Below, one piece after another: positions 8,481 through 18,147 of a stretch of DNA of 64,000 nt. The stretch spans positions 1 through 64,000 of the forward strand of contig RHGE01000014.1 in assembly GCA_004296775.1 (NCBI GenBank), given 5' to 3'. The notes beneath the pieces were generated by a model. That model saw nothing but the letters and a program-made list of their open reading frames with translations, was not told the DNA's origin and did not search any database. Both the position numbers and the translations under genes were made by a program. The number at the start of each line of letters is the position of its first letter. The first letter of the stretch is position 1. Origin of the DNA: Marinilabiliaceae bacterium JC017 (GTDB taxonomy: Bacteria > Bacteroidota > Bacteroidia > Bacteroidales > Marinilabiliaceae).

Positions 8481-11273
8481 ATGATGAAACGGGCAATATT
8501 TTTATTACTTACAGTTTTGTCGCTTGGTGTCTCCGCCCAGGTTATTACCACCAATCCTGCCATACCGATCGATTCAAAACAGGTGGTGGTTACTTTTAAT
8601 TCCGATCAAGGTTCAAAAGGATTAATGGGATACACGGGTGATGTATATGCGCACACCGGAGTAATAACGGATAAAAGTTCATCTGATTCTGATTGGAAAT
8701 ATGTAAAAGCCGATTGGGGAGAGAATATTGATGCCTGTAAGATGACGCGGATAGGTAACGATCAGTATATTCTCACCATCTCACCATCGATTCGTGAATT
8801 TTATAATGTGCCTGAAGGTGAAACAATTCTAAATTTGGCTTTTGTTTTTCGGAGTACTGATGGTTCAAAACAAGGAAAAGACACCGGTGGAAAGGATATT
8901 TTTGCAAAGGTGTCTGAGGAAAAACTAGCCGTTTCCTTTGAAACACCCGCAGATAAAAGTCTGGTTGCATTAGGAGACGATGTGGCAGTGAAAGTAAATG
9001 CCATCATGAGCGAATCCCTGGTGTTGTTTCAGGATGGTGTGGAAGTGGCGTCGACCACCGGATTGTCACTATCTCATAATTTGGTGGCTGCCGGAGAAGG
9101 AAAGCATGAATTGAAGGCGATTGCTTCTTTGGGTGCCGAATCGGTTACTTCAGTGATCAGTTATTTTGTACGTGGAGAGGTGGAAAATGAACCTATACCG
9201 GCCGGTGTGAAAGATGGTACTAATATTATTGATGCCACCACGGTTACGTTGGTTTTATTTGCTCCGGATAAGGAATTTGTTTTTGCCGTAGGGGACTTTA
9301 ATGATTGGGAACCATTGTCGGTTTACCAGATGAAAAAAGATGGCGATCGTTTTTGGATTACTTTAACCGGCCTGGATAACACGAAAGAATATGCTTACCA
9401 ATATTGGATTGATAATGAAGTAAAGATTGCTGATCCTTACACCAATAAAGTGCTTGATCCATGGAATGATAAATATATACCTGAATCAATCTACCCTAAC
9501 CTAAAACCTTATCCCGAAGGGAAAACGGAAAAGATTGTTTCTGTTTTTTCCACAGCAGATAACACTTTCGATTGGAAGAATAATGATTTTACTGTGCCAA
9601 AAAAGGAGGATCTGGTTGTGTACGAGGTGCTGATTCGGGATTTTACGGCTAACAAGGATATTAAAACCATTACCGATACCCTTGGTTATCTCAAGCGATT
9701 AGGAGTTAATGCCATTGAATTGATGCCGTTTAATGAGTTTGAGGGTAATGATAGCTGGGGTTATAATCCATCCTTTTATTTTGCTACCGATAAGGCCTAC
9801 GGAACAACGAATGATTACAAAGCCTTTGTTGATGCCTGTCATAAAAATGGCATTGCGGTGATTATGGACATGGTGCTTAATCATAGCTTTGGACAATCAC
9901 CTTTTGCGCAGATGTATTTAGACGGAGGAAAGCCGGCTACTAACAACCCTTGGTATAATCGGGAGCATAATATGCAGAATCCCGATGCACAATGGGGATT
10001 CGACTTTAACCATGAGAGCGTGCATACTCAGGCTTTGGTGGATAGTATCTGTTCCTATTGGATGAGTGAATTTATGATTGATGGTTTCAGGTTTGACTTC
10101 ACTAAAGGATTTACCAATACGATCTATCCACCTTCTTCATGGGCCAGTGAATATGATGCTTCGCGTATTGCTATTTTAAAACGTATGTCTTCCCAGGTAT
10201 GGAAACGCAAGGCTGATGCCCTGGTTATTTTTGAGCATTTAGCAGAAAACCGGGAAGAGAAAGAGTTGGCCAATCATGGCATATTATTTTGGGGGAATCA
10301 CAATCATGCATACAATGAGGGAACCATGGGATTTAATGAGGATGGAAAATCTGATTTCTCCTGGGCTTCTTATCAGAGGCGTGGATGGGAGCAGCCCAAT
10401 GTGGTTAATTACATGGAGAGCCATGATGAAGAGCGCTTGATGTATAAAAATATTAAGTATGGAAGGGCCTCTTCGGAGCATAGTGTCAAGCACCTGCCCA
10501 CGGCTTTAAAACGGATGGAAATGGCAGGTGCCTTCTTCTTTCCGATTCCCGGACCGAAAATGATCTGGCAGTTTGGTGAATTGGGTTACGATTATAGTAT
10601 TAACACCTGTTCCGATGGTTCTGTCAGTGATGACTGTCGTTTAGCTTCAAAACCCGTAAAATGGAATTATTACAATGATGGGGACCGGAAGCATCTCTAC
10701 CAGGTATGGACTAAGCTCATTGATATGAAAAAGGAAGAGCCGGTATTTGAGACCACTGATTTTACTATGGATGTGGAAGATGCCGTTAAAAAGATATATC
10801 TGAATGCTGAGGGTTCAGATGTGCGTATTGTTGGAAACTTTGATGTGCAATCGCAGGGGACAACGGTTGATTTTAGCACTGCTGGCTGGTGGTATGATTA
10901 TTTTAAAGGAGACAGTATTGAAGTGAGTGACTTAACCCGGGCCGTGGAGATTGCTCCGGGGGATTTTCATTTTTATACACAAAAGAAGTTAAAGGGATTT
11001 GTGCCGGGCACGGGGATTCATGATGTGCCTTCTTTTGAATCCGGAAATATGGTAATGCCGAATCCGTTTTCCAATAAATTCATCCTGCAAAATCCGGTTA
11101 TGGGTGATGCCTTTGCTGAAGTGTATGATATATCCGGAAGGCAGATTCTTAAAGATATCATAAAGGCGTCCTCTGTAGAGGTAATGACCGAAGGATGGCC
11201 CCGGGGTGTCTATGTATTGGTAGTGTATAACAATTCAGGACGGGGCTACATGCAAAAGATTATTAAGAAATAA
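8481..11273 (+). CDS. secreted GH13 alpha-amylase with CBM48 and T9SS sorting domain
   Basis: 930 residues. A signal peptide ends near VSAQ. Residues about 20-245 are beta-sandwich/Ig-like modules, and about 250-335 a CBM48-like domain (VTLVLFAPDKEFVFAVGDFNDWEP). The GH13 catalytic barrel follows with all four conserved regions: D463-MVLN-H468, GFRFD with nucleophile D539, acid/base E585 in VIFEH, and ESHD with D649. After a C-terminal beta domain, residues about 850-930 have the T9SS type A pattern (MPNPFSN, VYDISGRQI, GVYVLVVYN, KIIKK). It should therefore be exported by T9SS and anchored or released at the surface, unlike the SusG lipoprotein of the classical starch system. It starts 200 bp after the susE terminator, so it may have its own promoter. 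Confidence 0.93.
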   Translation: MMKRAIFLLLTVLSLGVSAQVITTNPAIPIDSKQVVVTFNSDQGSKGLMGYTGDVYAHTGVITDKSSSDSDWKYVKADWGENIDACKMTRIGNDQYILTISPSIREFYNVPEGETILNLAFVFRSTDGSKQGKDTGGKDIFAKVSEEKLAVSFETPADKSLVALGDDVAVKVNAIMSESLVLFQDGVEVASTTGLSLSHNLVAAGEGKHELKAIASLGAESVTSVISYFVRGEVENEPIPAGVKDGTNIIDATTVTLVLFAPDKEFVFAVGDFNDWEPLSVYQMKKDGDRFWITLTGLDNTKEYAYQYWIDNEVKIADPYTNKVLDPWNDKYIPESIYPNLKPYPEGKTEKIVSVFSTADNTFDWKNNDFTVPKKEDLVVYEVLIRDFTANKDIKTITDTLGYLKRLGVNAIELMPFNEFEGNDSWGYNPSFYFATDKAYGTTNDYKAFVDACHKNGIAVIMDMVLNHSFGQSPFAQMYLDGGKPATNNPWYNREHNMQNPDAQWGFDFNHESVHTQALVDSICSYWMSEFMIDGFRFDFTKGFTNTIYPPSSWASEYDASRIAILKRMSSQVWKRKADALVIFEHLAENREEKELANHGILFWGNHNHAYNEGTMGFNEDGKSDFSWASYQRRGWEQPNVVNYMESHDEERLMYKNIKYGRASSEHSVKHLPTALKRMEMAGAFFFPIPGPKMIWQFGELGYDYSINTCSDGSVSDDCRLASKPVKWNYYNDGDRKHLYQVWTKLIDMKKEEPVFETTDFTMDVEDAVKKIYLNAEGSDVRIVGNFDVQSQGTTVDFSTAGWWYDYFKGDSIEVSDLTRAVEIAPGDFHFYTQKKLKGFVPGTGIHDVPSFESGNMVMPNPFSNKFILQNPVMGDAFAEVYDISGRQILKDIIKASSVEVMTEGWPRGVYVLVVYNNSGRGYMQKIIKK

Positions 11274-11350
11274 ATATCACAATGGTTTGTTCAATTTTTG
11301 TAATTAGCTGACAGTTGAAGTGTTTTTTTTACTCTGCAAATAAGTTGGAT

Positions 11351-11396
11351 GTAAACCAGTCTAAAGACTGTTATCTTGAATCTAACGATCTGTTAT
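11351..11396 (+). repeat. dispersed two-block intergenic element, copy A
   Basis: Block 1, GTAAACCAGTCTAAAGACTG (11351-11370), contains the perfect hairpin CAGTCT-AA-AGACTG. Block 2, AACGATCTGTTAT, starts 33 bp after the start of block 1. Related copies are at 13242, 35833-35869 (minus strand), 44504 and 48944. It lies 3' of the amylase gene. Confidence 0.6.
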
Positions 11397-11410
11397 TTAT
11401 AGAAGTATTC

Positions 11411-11442
11411 AAAAAACCGGGACCATGTTTCCCGGTTTTTTT
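11411..11442 (+). terminator. intrinsic terminator after the amylase gene
   Basis: AAAAAACCGGGA and TTCCCGGTTTTTT form a GC-cored stem around a short loop, followed by a T run. Confidence 0.85.
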
Positions 11443-11648
11443 ATGGAGATAATTTCCTGTAATCAGTTACCATTCCCCTTAACAGGTAAGGAAGCGATCT
11501 ATTTAGAAAGTTATGGTGAAAGGAAAAAGTGTTCGCTTATTTCAATATCTTGCACAAGAAACATGCTTATGGGCATAATTTGACTTTTCTCATGTAGATA
11601 GTCATTTTTCTTTGCCTTATTTGAATAAATATCTAAATAGTAATCATC

Positions 11649-13019
11649 ATGCAAGATTTAAAACAATACGTAGAAGCTAATAAAGAACGGTTTCTGGAGG
11701 AGTTATTTGAATTGATCCGTATACCATCTATCAGTTCTCAATCAGAGCATAAGAAGGATATGTACAGAGCAGCTGAGATGTGGAAAAAGATACTGTTAGA
11801 TGCTGGCGCTGATAAAGCTGAGATAATGGAAACAGAGGGGAATCCTGTTACTTATGGCGAGAAGATCATTGATCCTGCTAAACCCACCGTAATGGTTTAT
11901 TCTCATATGGATGTGATGCCGGTGGATCCCATTGACCTGTGGAAGACTCAACCGTTTGAGCCAGTGGTTAAGGATGGTAAGATATGGGCGCGTGGTGCTG
12001 ATGATGATAAAGGGCAAGGTTTTATGCATGCCAAGGCTTTTGAATACCTAGTGAAAACGAACCAACTGGATGTGAATGTGAAATTCCTGATTGAAGGGGA
12101 AGAAGAGATTGGTTCACCATCATTGCCAAAATTCTGCCAGGATAATAAGGAGATGCTGAAAGCAGATATTATTCTTGTTTCAGATACCGGAATGATTGCA
12201 CCGGATGTGCCAACTATTACAACTGGTTTAAGAGGACTTGCTTACTGGCAGGTTGAAGTTACCGGTCCTAACAGGGATTTGCACTCAGGTTTGTTTGGTG
12301 GTGCCATTGCCAATCCTATTAATGTAATGGCTAAGATGATCACTGAGATGGTTGATGAAAACGGACACATCACCATTCCTGGATTCTATGACGATGTGCT
12401 TGTGGTTTCTGATGAAGAACGTGCGTTAATGGCACAGGCTCCTTACAATGAGGGAGAATATAAAGAGGCCGTGGATGTGGTTGATCTTTGGGGTGAAAAA
12501 GGTTATACCACCAATGAGCGCACTGGTATTCGTCCTTCCTTCGATGTGTGTGGTATCTGGGGTGGATATACTGGTGAAGGAGCTAAGACCGTGTTGCCTT
12601 CTAAGGCTTTTGCCAAAATTTCTTCTCGTTTGGTGCCAAATCAAAACCATGAAACGATTGCAGAAATGTTTAAAAAACATTTCGAGTCAATTGCTCCCGA
12701 CTGTGTAAAGGTGGAAGTAACCCCTCTTCACGGTGGTCAGGCCTATGTATGTCCTATTGATATACCTGCCTATAAAGCTGCTGAAAAAGCATGTGAGCAA
12801 GTTTATGGTAAGCGTCCCGTGCCAGTACGCAGTGGTGGTTCTATTCCAATTATCTCTACGTTTGAGGAAATCCTTGGAATTAAATCAGTATTGATGGGAT
12901 TTGGTCTGGAAGCGGATGCGATTCATTCCCCTAATGAGAACTTCCCGTTGGAGCAGTTCTTCAATGGAATTGAAACCCTTCCTTATTTCTATAAATACTA
13001 TGCTGAAATGCAGAAATAA
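11649..13019 (+). CDS. M20 family dipeptidase
   Basis: A 456-residue cytoplasmic metallopeptidase with no signal peptide. The metal site is typical of M20A/F dipeptidases: H86-x-D88 in YSHMDVMPVD, the bridging Asp in GADDDKGQ (about 117-122), the catalytic Glu and metal ligand in EGEEEIGSPS (about 150), SDTGM, and the C-terminal His in AIHSPNE. A lid/dimerisation domain lies at about 190-320. It hydrolyses dipeptides or other N-terminal aminoacyl bonds; the precise substrate cannot be told from sequence. It stands alone between terminators. It resembles the carnosinase/PepV-like dipeptidases of other Bacteroidota. Confidence 0.92.
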   Translation: MQDLKQYVEANKERFLEELFELIRIPSISSQSEHKKDMYRAAEMWKKILLDAGADKAEIMETEGNPVTYGEKIIDPAKPTVMVYSHMDVMPVDPIDLWKTQPFEPVVKDGKIWARGADDDKGQGFMHAKAFEYLVKTNQLDVNVKFLIEGEEEIGSPSLPKFCQDNKEMLKADIILVSDTGMIAPDVPTITTGLRGLAYWQVEVTGPNRDLHSGLFGGAIANPINVMAKMITEMVDENGHITIPGFYDDVLVVSDEERALMAQAPYNEGEYKEAVDVVDLWGEKGYTTNERTGIRPSFDVCGIWGGYTGEGAKTVLPSKAFAKISSRLVPNQNHETIAEMFKKHFESIAPDCVKVEVTPLHGGQAYVCPIDIPAYKAAEKACEQVYGKRPVPVRSGGSIPIISTFEEILGIKSVLMGFGLEADAIHSPNENFPLEQFFNGIETLPYFYKYYAEMQK

Positions 13020-13069
13020 GACCGTTAACTATTTTATATAGTATAAGAGGTTATAACGATTTAAATATT

Positions 13070-13103
13070 AAAAGTGGAAGCATGCTTTGTTTCCACTTTT
13101 TTT
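13070..13103 (+). terminator. intrinsic terminator after the M20 dipeptidase
   Basis: AAAAGTGGAA (13070-13079) pairs with TTTCCACTTTT around a 10-11-nt loop, followed by a T run. Confidence 0.85.
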
Positions 13104-13241
13104 GTGCCTGAAATACGGGTGGTATGTCATTTGTTGATTGTTTAAATTTACAATAGTTCGTTAAACTTTTATAAGTGTTTGATGGATAGTATGGGATTAT
13201 AGCACGACCAAAATTTATACAATTCAGCAAATGAGCTAAAT

Positions 13242-13285
13242 GTAAATCGACCTAAAGTCTATAATCAAAAATGTAACGATCTATT
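13242..13285 (+). repeat. dispersed two-block intergenic element, copy B
   Basis: Block 1 is GTAAATCGACCTAAAGTCTA (13242-13261) and block 2 is AACGATCTATTG, starting 33 bp after it. It lies between the M20 dipeptidase and glutamine synthetase genes. Upstream, AAATGAGCTAAAT is shared with the copy at 48944. Confidence 0.6.
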
Positions 13286-13499
13286 GTGGAATCCCAGCTT
13301 TATTGGGATTTCTGTTTCAGGGATTGTTGAATGATGGGGTTCAAGGATAAAATGCTAAAAATATTTTTACACCCCTTTAGAAAAGGGGTAAGTTGGTTTA
13401 TTGGTCAAAAAAAATTAAAAAATAACGCTGAAAAATAGGGGTGGGTATTAATAATGGTGTATTTTTGTGGTGCTAACTCAAAATAAAACTGATAACACT

Positions 13500-15689
13500 A
13501 TGGCAATTTTAAGATTTCAAGCACTGGCTGATGTGATGGGCCGGACACCGAAAGCAGTGTCGTTTCCATCGAAAAAGGTGACCGACTATTACGGAGAACT
13601 GGTTTTTGGGAAAGATGCAATGGCTAAATACCTTTCCCGGGATGCTTTTCGGGCGGTAATGACTGCTATTGAACAGGGAGATACCATTGATAGAAAAGTA
13701 GCAGATAACGTGGCAGCCGGTATGAAAGCCTGGGCCATTGAAAATGGAGCTACTCACTATACCCACTGGTTTCAGCCGTTAACCGACGGAACAGCAGAAA
13801 AGCATGATGGATTTATCGATTTCGGTGATCATGATAACCTGATTGAATCTTTTTCAGGGAAGCTTTTGGCTCAGCAAGAACCCGATGCTTCATCTTTCCC
13901 ATCCGGAGGTATCCGTCAAACATTCGAAGCCAGGGGATACACCGCCTGGGATGTGTCATCACCAGCCTTTATTGTGGGTACTACACTTTGTATTCCTACA
14001 GTATTTATTTCCTACACCGGGGAAGCGCTTGATTATAAAACGCCTTTATTAAAAGCATTGAATGCAGTGGATAAAGCCGCTGTGGATGTGTGTCAGTATT
14101 TCGATAAAAATGTATCTAAAGTGCAGACCAACCTGGGGTGGGAGCAGGAATATTTTTTGATTGATGAGTCCTTGTTTCAGGCCCGTCCTGACTTGATGCT
14201 TACCGGTAGAACCCTTATGGGGCACTCTTCTTCCAAAGATCAGCAATTGGATGACCATTATTTTGGTTCAATTCCTGAACGGGTTTCCAAGTTTATGATT
14301 GAATTGGAAATAGAAGCACATAAGCATGGTATTCCTGCTAAAACGCGTCACAACGAGGTAGCTCCCAATCAATTTGAGTTAGCACCTATCTTTGAAGAAG
14401 CCAACCTGGCCAATGACCATAACCAGTTATTAATGGACATCATGAAGCGTGTGGCACGCCACCACAATTTCGAAGTGTTGTTCCATGAAAAACCGTTTGC
14501 CGGCATCAATGGTTCCGGAAAACACAATAACTGGTCCATGACAACCAATACCGGGGTTAACCTGTTAGCTCCCGGAAAAAATCCAAAAGGAAACCTTCAG
14601 TTTCTTACCTTTTTGGTGAATGCCATGGCTGCCGTATATAAAAACCAGGATCTGTTAAGAGCAGCTATTTTGAATGCCTCTAACAGTCACCGTTTGGGAG
14701 CTAATGAAGCACCCCCTGCCATCGTTTCTGTGTTCCTTGGATCACAATTGAGCGGTATGTTGGATAACCTGGCTGAAAAAGTGACCGATCAAAAGATGTC
14801 ACCCGAAGAAAAAACAGCATTGAAGTTGGGTATCGGTCGATTACCTGAAATATTACTTGATAACACTGACCGTAACCGTACCTCTCCGTTTGCTTTTACC
14901 GGAAACCGTTTTGAATTCCGTGCTGTTGGTTCAGCGGCAAACTGTGCTGCCGCGTTAACGGCTCTTAATGCCGCTGTTGCTGTTCAGTTGAAAGACTTCA
15001 AAGTTGAGGTGGATGAGTTGATTGAAAGTGGTGTAAAGAAAGATGAAGCGATCTTCCAGATGATTAAGAAGCTTTACCTGGAGTCTAGCCCCATCCGTTT
15101 TGATGGTGATGGTTACTCACAGGCATGGGTGGAAGAAGCTGAACGCAGAGGATTGTCAAATATCACCTGTGTGCCCGAATCATTGACCAAGTACCTGGAG
15201 CCTGCAGCCCGTAAGGCCTTAATTGGCGGTGGCGTGATGAGTGAAAAAGAACTGGAAGCACGTGTTGAGGTGGAGATGGAGAAATACACCATGAAAATCC
15301 AGATTGAATCACGTGTATTGGGTGATTTGGCCATTAATCACATTGTGCCTACAGCGGTTACTTATCAAACAACATTGATTCATAATGTGCAGGGATTGAG
15401 AGATATTTTTGGGGAAGCCGAATTTGAAGAGTTAGCCGGTGCCCGTAAGAATCTGATCCGGGAAATTTCCGGTCACGTCTCATCCATCAAAGCCAAAGTG
15501 AAAGAAATGACCGAGGCACGTAAGGTGTGTAATGTGTTGGATGATGGTACAGAAAAGGCCTATGCCTATGACCAGAAAGTACGTCCATACCTGGATGATA
15601 TCCGTTACCATATTGATAAGCTTGAACTTATTGTAGATAACGACATTTGGCCGTTACCTAAATACAGAGAGCTTTTATTTACTCGATAG
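13500..15689 (+). CDS. glnN: type III glutamine synthetase
   Basis: 729 residues from the ATG at 13500. A GTG at 13467 is in frame but overlaps a TATTTTTG promoter-like box (13460-13467), which argues against it. The length and the motifs NGSGKHNNWSM, EVAPNQFELAPIFEEAN and FAFTGNRFEFRAVGS are those of GlnN-type (GSIII) enzymes, not the ~450-residue GSI. It makes glutamine from glutamate, ammonia and ATP as a large dodecamer and is the usual glutamine synthetase of Bacteroidota. It is monocistronic, with its own terminator. Nitrogen-dependent control is likely, but I see no recognisable site. Confidence 0.96.
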   Translation: MAILRFQALADVMGRTPKAVSFPSKKVTDYYGELVFGKDAMAKYLSRDAFRAVMTAIEQGDTIDRKVADNVAAGMKAWAIENGATHYTHWFQPLTDGTAEKHDGFIDFGDHDNLIESFSGKLLAQQEPDASSFPSGGIRQTFEARGYTAWDVSSPAFIVGTTLCIPTVFISYTGEALDYKTPLLKALNAVDKAAVDVCQYFDKNVSKVQTNLGWEQEYFLIDESLFQARPDLMLTGRTLMGHSSSKDQQLDDHYFGSIPERVSKFMIELEIEAHKHGIPAKTRHNEVAPNQFELAPIFEEANLANDHNQLLMDIMKRVARHHNFEVLFHEKPFAGINGSGKHNNWSMTTNTGVNLLAPGKNPKGNLQFLTFLVNAMAAVYKNQDLLRAAILNASNSHRLGANEAPPAIVSVFLGSQLSGMLDNLAEKVTDQKMSPEEKTALKLGIGRLPEILLDNTDRNRTSPFAFTGNRFEFRAVGSAANCAAALTALNAAVAVQLKDFKVEVDELIESGVKKDEAIFQMIKKLYLESSPIRFDGDGYSQAWVEEAERRGLSNITCVPESLTKYLEPAARKALIGGGVMSEKELEARVEVEMEKYTMKIQIESRVLGDLAINHIVPTAVTYQTTLIHNVQGLRDIFGEAEFEELAGARKNLIREISGHVSSIKAKVKEMTEARKVCNVLDDGTEKAYAYDQKVRPYLDDIRYHIDKLELIVDNDIWPLPKYRELLFTR

Positions 15690-15731
15690 CCTTTGAGATT
15701 ACCAATATATTTAAAGTGTTCGATTCAGTTG

Positions 15732-15759
15732 ATCCCTCCCCTTTGGTGGAGGGATTTTT
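15732..15759 (+). terminator. intrinsic terminator after glnN
   Basis: ATCCCTCC (15732-15739) and GGAGGGAT (15748-15755) form a perfect stem followed by TTTT. Confidence 0.85.
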
Positions 15760-15879
15760 GTTTTCAGGAGGTTTCTGTCAATTTTTATGATTTCGCAGAA
15801 ACGCAGAGCGTATTACTCTGTTTATCTTCCTAAGCGAATCAAATGTTCTTAATTCAGATTATTGTTGCCCGGTCAAGAT

Positions 15880-15908
15880 TTCCCCTCTTGAAAGAATTAG
15901 GAGGGGGG
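15880..15908. repeat. intergenic hairpin of the CCCCTC/GAGGGG type
   Basis: CCCCTC (15882-15887) and GAGGGG (15901-15906) flank 13 nt in the stretch between glnN and the PorE-like gene. Similar C-run/G-run hairpins are common intergenic debris in Bacteroidota genomes, from general knowledge. I see no second copy here. An overlapping 63-codon antisense ORF is not a convincing gene. Confidence 0.35.
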
Positions 15909-16096
15909 TTATTGAAACATAACCAGTGAAGATCTAAAAGGATTATATAGTAGACTGGAAATAAGAACAACCACCATTTTATAATAATTGCAAAACATCC
16001 TGGATAAAATAAAATTGAAGGATTACCGTTTTTTGATAAACTCATAAATGGCTAATTTAGCGCGGGCAACCATTTTTATCCAAATTAATCCTGAAT

Positions 16097-18058
16097 ATGA
16101 AACTTTATAATAGTCTTGTTTTTTGCTTGTTCATTGGTTCTGTAGTGGCTCTTTGCGGTTGTTCCGCAGGTGGAAAAATGACAGCCGCTCAAAAAGCCTT
16201 CAATGTTGGCGAGTACCACAGGGCAGCAGCCATGTTCAAAAAAGCCTATTCGGGAGAGAAAAATAAATACGCTAAAGGTGAGATTTCATTTTATCTGGGC
16301 GAATGTTATCGTCACACCAACTTGCCCAAGAAGGCCGCCTCTTACTATTCAAAAGCCGTACGTTATAAATACGAACAACGTATTGCTGAACTCTACATGG
16401 CCGATGCTTACCGGAACGACGGTAAATATGAAAAGGCCTTGCCGGCTTATGAAAGTTACCTGGAGAAAGTACCCGGTGACATCCAGGCCCGTAATGGTAT
16501 TCTCTCCTGTAAGCTGGCTATGCAGGAACCTGTACCCAATAGGTATCAGATTGAAAAGGTAAAGGCACTTAATTCCAAGTATAACGATTATTCGCCCGCC
16601 TATGTGGGTACCGATTATGACCAGGTGTACTTTTCATCCATGCGTACCGAGAAGAAAAAGCGTAAACGGAATCGCATAACCGGACAGGGGACTTCCAATA
16701 TTTATGTGATTCGTCTGGATGCCAAAGGCAAATGGACCGATCCCGAGCCGCTGGATGAAACCGTCAATACCGAGTTTGATGAAGGCGCTGCTGCCATGTC
16801 CCACGATGGAAAAGAGATGTATTTCACCCGTTGTCGGTATGACAACACCAAGCCTGTGGAACCCGAAATTTATACAATGAAACGGTCTGGTGGTCGCTGG
16901 AGTGAGCCCCAGTTGGTAACCCTGGGCGGTGATACTTTAATGTTTGCTCATCCGGCACTATCAACCGATGGCGCCACCCTCTATTTTGTGTCCGACATGC
17001 CCGGTGGCGTGGGAGGTAAAGATATCTGGAAAACCCAACAAGTAGGCGGGGAGTGGGGCGAGCCGGTTAATATGGGCGAAGATATTAACACCCCCGGAGA
17101 CGAGATGTTTCCCTATGTACGCGTCGATGGCACCCTCTATTTCTGTTCCGATACCCATGTGGGTTACGGCGGGCTGGACATTTTCAAAGCGCTGAAAGAC
17201 GACGAGGGAAAATGGCAAATTATCAACCTGGGGCTGCCCATCAATAGTTCTGCCGACGACTTTGGTATCGTTTTTAAGAGTAAGCAGGAAGACGGATTAT
17301 TGTCATCTTCACGCGGCAGCGCCAAAGGGGTTGATAACATCTTTCATTTCATCCTGCCTAAGCTCGAATACGAACTCAAGGGAGTTGTGGTGGATCAAAA
17401 AACAGGTGCCCCCCTTGCAGATGCCTATTTGCGCCTGATTGGAACCGACGGCACCAATGTGAAACTCAAAATTCGTGATGACGGCACGTTTGGTTCCAAC
17501 CTCGAACCCGAATCGGAGTATGTGTTTTTGGTGGCTGCTAAAAACCATTTCAACCACAAAGAGAAGATATCCACTGTTGGCCTGCAGGAAAACAAAGAAT
17601 TCAATTACGAAATAGGGCTCACCTCGGTTGAACGCGCCATTATTCTACGCAATATCTATTTTGATGCCGGCACCGAGCGGTTGAAGCAGGAATCCCAAAA
17701 AGAGCTCAACCGGGTGGTTGATATCCTGGTCAACAACACCCTTGTGAAAGTAGAATTAGGCGCCCACACTGACGACACCGGGGATGAGACCGAGAACCTG
17801 GTGCTCTCACAAAAGCGCGCCGAACAAGTCATGCAATACCTCATTGATAAGGGTGTCGCTGCCGAACGTCTTTCTGCCAAGGGTTACGGCGAAGGACAAC
17901 CCGTGGTGGTTGATCGTTCACTGGCCAGAAAATACGACTTTTTGTCAGAGGGGGATGTGTTAAACGAAAACGTTATTAAGCGCCTCAAGCGAGCTAATCA
18001 AAAGCAAGCCCGACAAATTAACCGACGCATCGAATTCAAACTCATCTCAGACAACTAG
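16097..18058 (+). CDS. PorE-like lipoprotein: TPR, beta-propeller, CRD and OmpA domains
   Basis: A 653-residue lipoprotein with lipobox LCGC at about residues 19-22. Residues about 30-140 are TPR repeats. About 160-430 form a PD40/WD40-like propeller with repeated YFSSM, MYFTR, LYFVSDMPGG and LYFCSD blades. About 440-530 is a carboxypeptidase-regulatory-like fold, and about 540-650 is an OmpA peptidoglycan-binding domain (IYFDAGTERL, LGAHTDDTGD, NRRIEFKL). This order matches PorE, the T9SS protein of Porphyromonas gingivalis thought to tether the machinery to peptidoglycan; paralogues with the same folds exist, so PorE identity is probable, not proven. The gene looks clearly richer in G+C than its neighbours. 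It is monocistronic. Confidence 0.8.
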   Translation: MKLYNSLVFCLFIGSVVALCGCSAGGKMTAAQKAFNVGEYHRAAAMFKKAYSGEKNKYAKGEISFYLGECYRHTNLPKKAASYYSKAVRYKYEQRIAELYMADAYRNDGKYEKALPAYESYLEKVPGDIQARNGILSCKLAMQEPVPNRYQIEKVKALNSKYNDYSPAYVGTDYDQVYFSSMRTEKKKRKRNRITGQGTSNIYVIRLDAKGKWTDPEPLDETVNTEFDEGAAAMSHDGKEMYFTRCRYDNTKPVEPEIYTMKRSGGRWSEPQLVTLGGDTLMFAHPALSTDGATLYFVSDMPGGVGGKDIWKTQQVGGEWGEPVNMGEDINTPGDEMFPYVRVDGTLYFCSDTHVGYGGLDIFKALKDDEGKWQIINLGLPINSSADDFGIVFKSKQEDGLLSSSRGSAKGVDNIFHFILPKLEYELKGVVVDQKTGAPLADAYLRLIGTDGTNVKLKIRDDGTFGSNLEPESEYVFLVAAKNHFNHKEKISTVGLQENKEFNYEIGLTSVERAIILRNIYFDAGTERLKQESQKELNRVVDILVNNTLVKVELGAHTDDTGDETENLVLSQKRAEQVMQYLIDKGVAAERLSAKGYGEGQPVVVDRSLARKYDFLSEGDVLNENVIKRLKRANQKQARQINRRIEFKLISDN

Positions 18059-18147
18059 TGTGGCATTGGGTTAAGAGCTTTTTGATTTGTTTCAGGGGGA
18101 AATATCAATCTTCTAGCCTCTAATCTCTATTTTAATCTTCTTTGTCA

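Noticed and set aside
1783-11273. Numerous antisense ORFs of 60-90 codons in the starch locus
   Set aside because: They lie entirely opposite strongly conserved genes and have no recognisable domains or starts.
12426-12708. 84- and 86-codon ORFs inside the M20 dipeptidase gene
   Set aside because: Both are frame shadows of a conserved enzyme region.
15854-16045. 63-codon leftward ORF between glnN and the PorE-like gene
   Set aside because: It overlaps the CCCCTC/GAGGGG hairpin and ends in degenerate sequence; no family resemblance.
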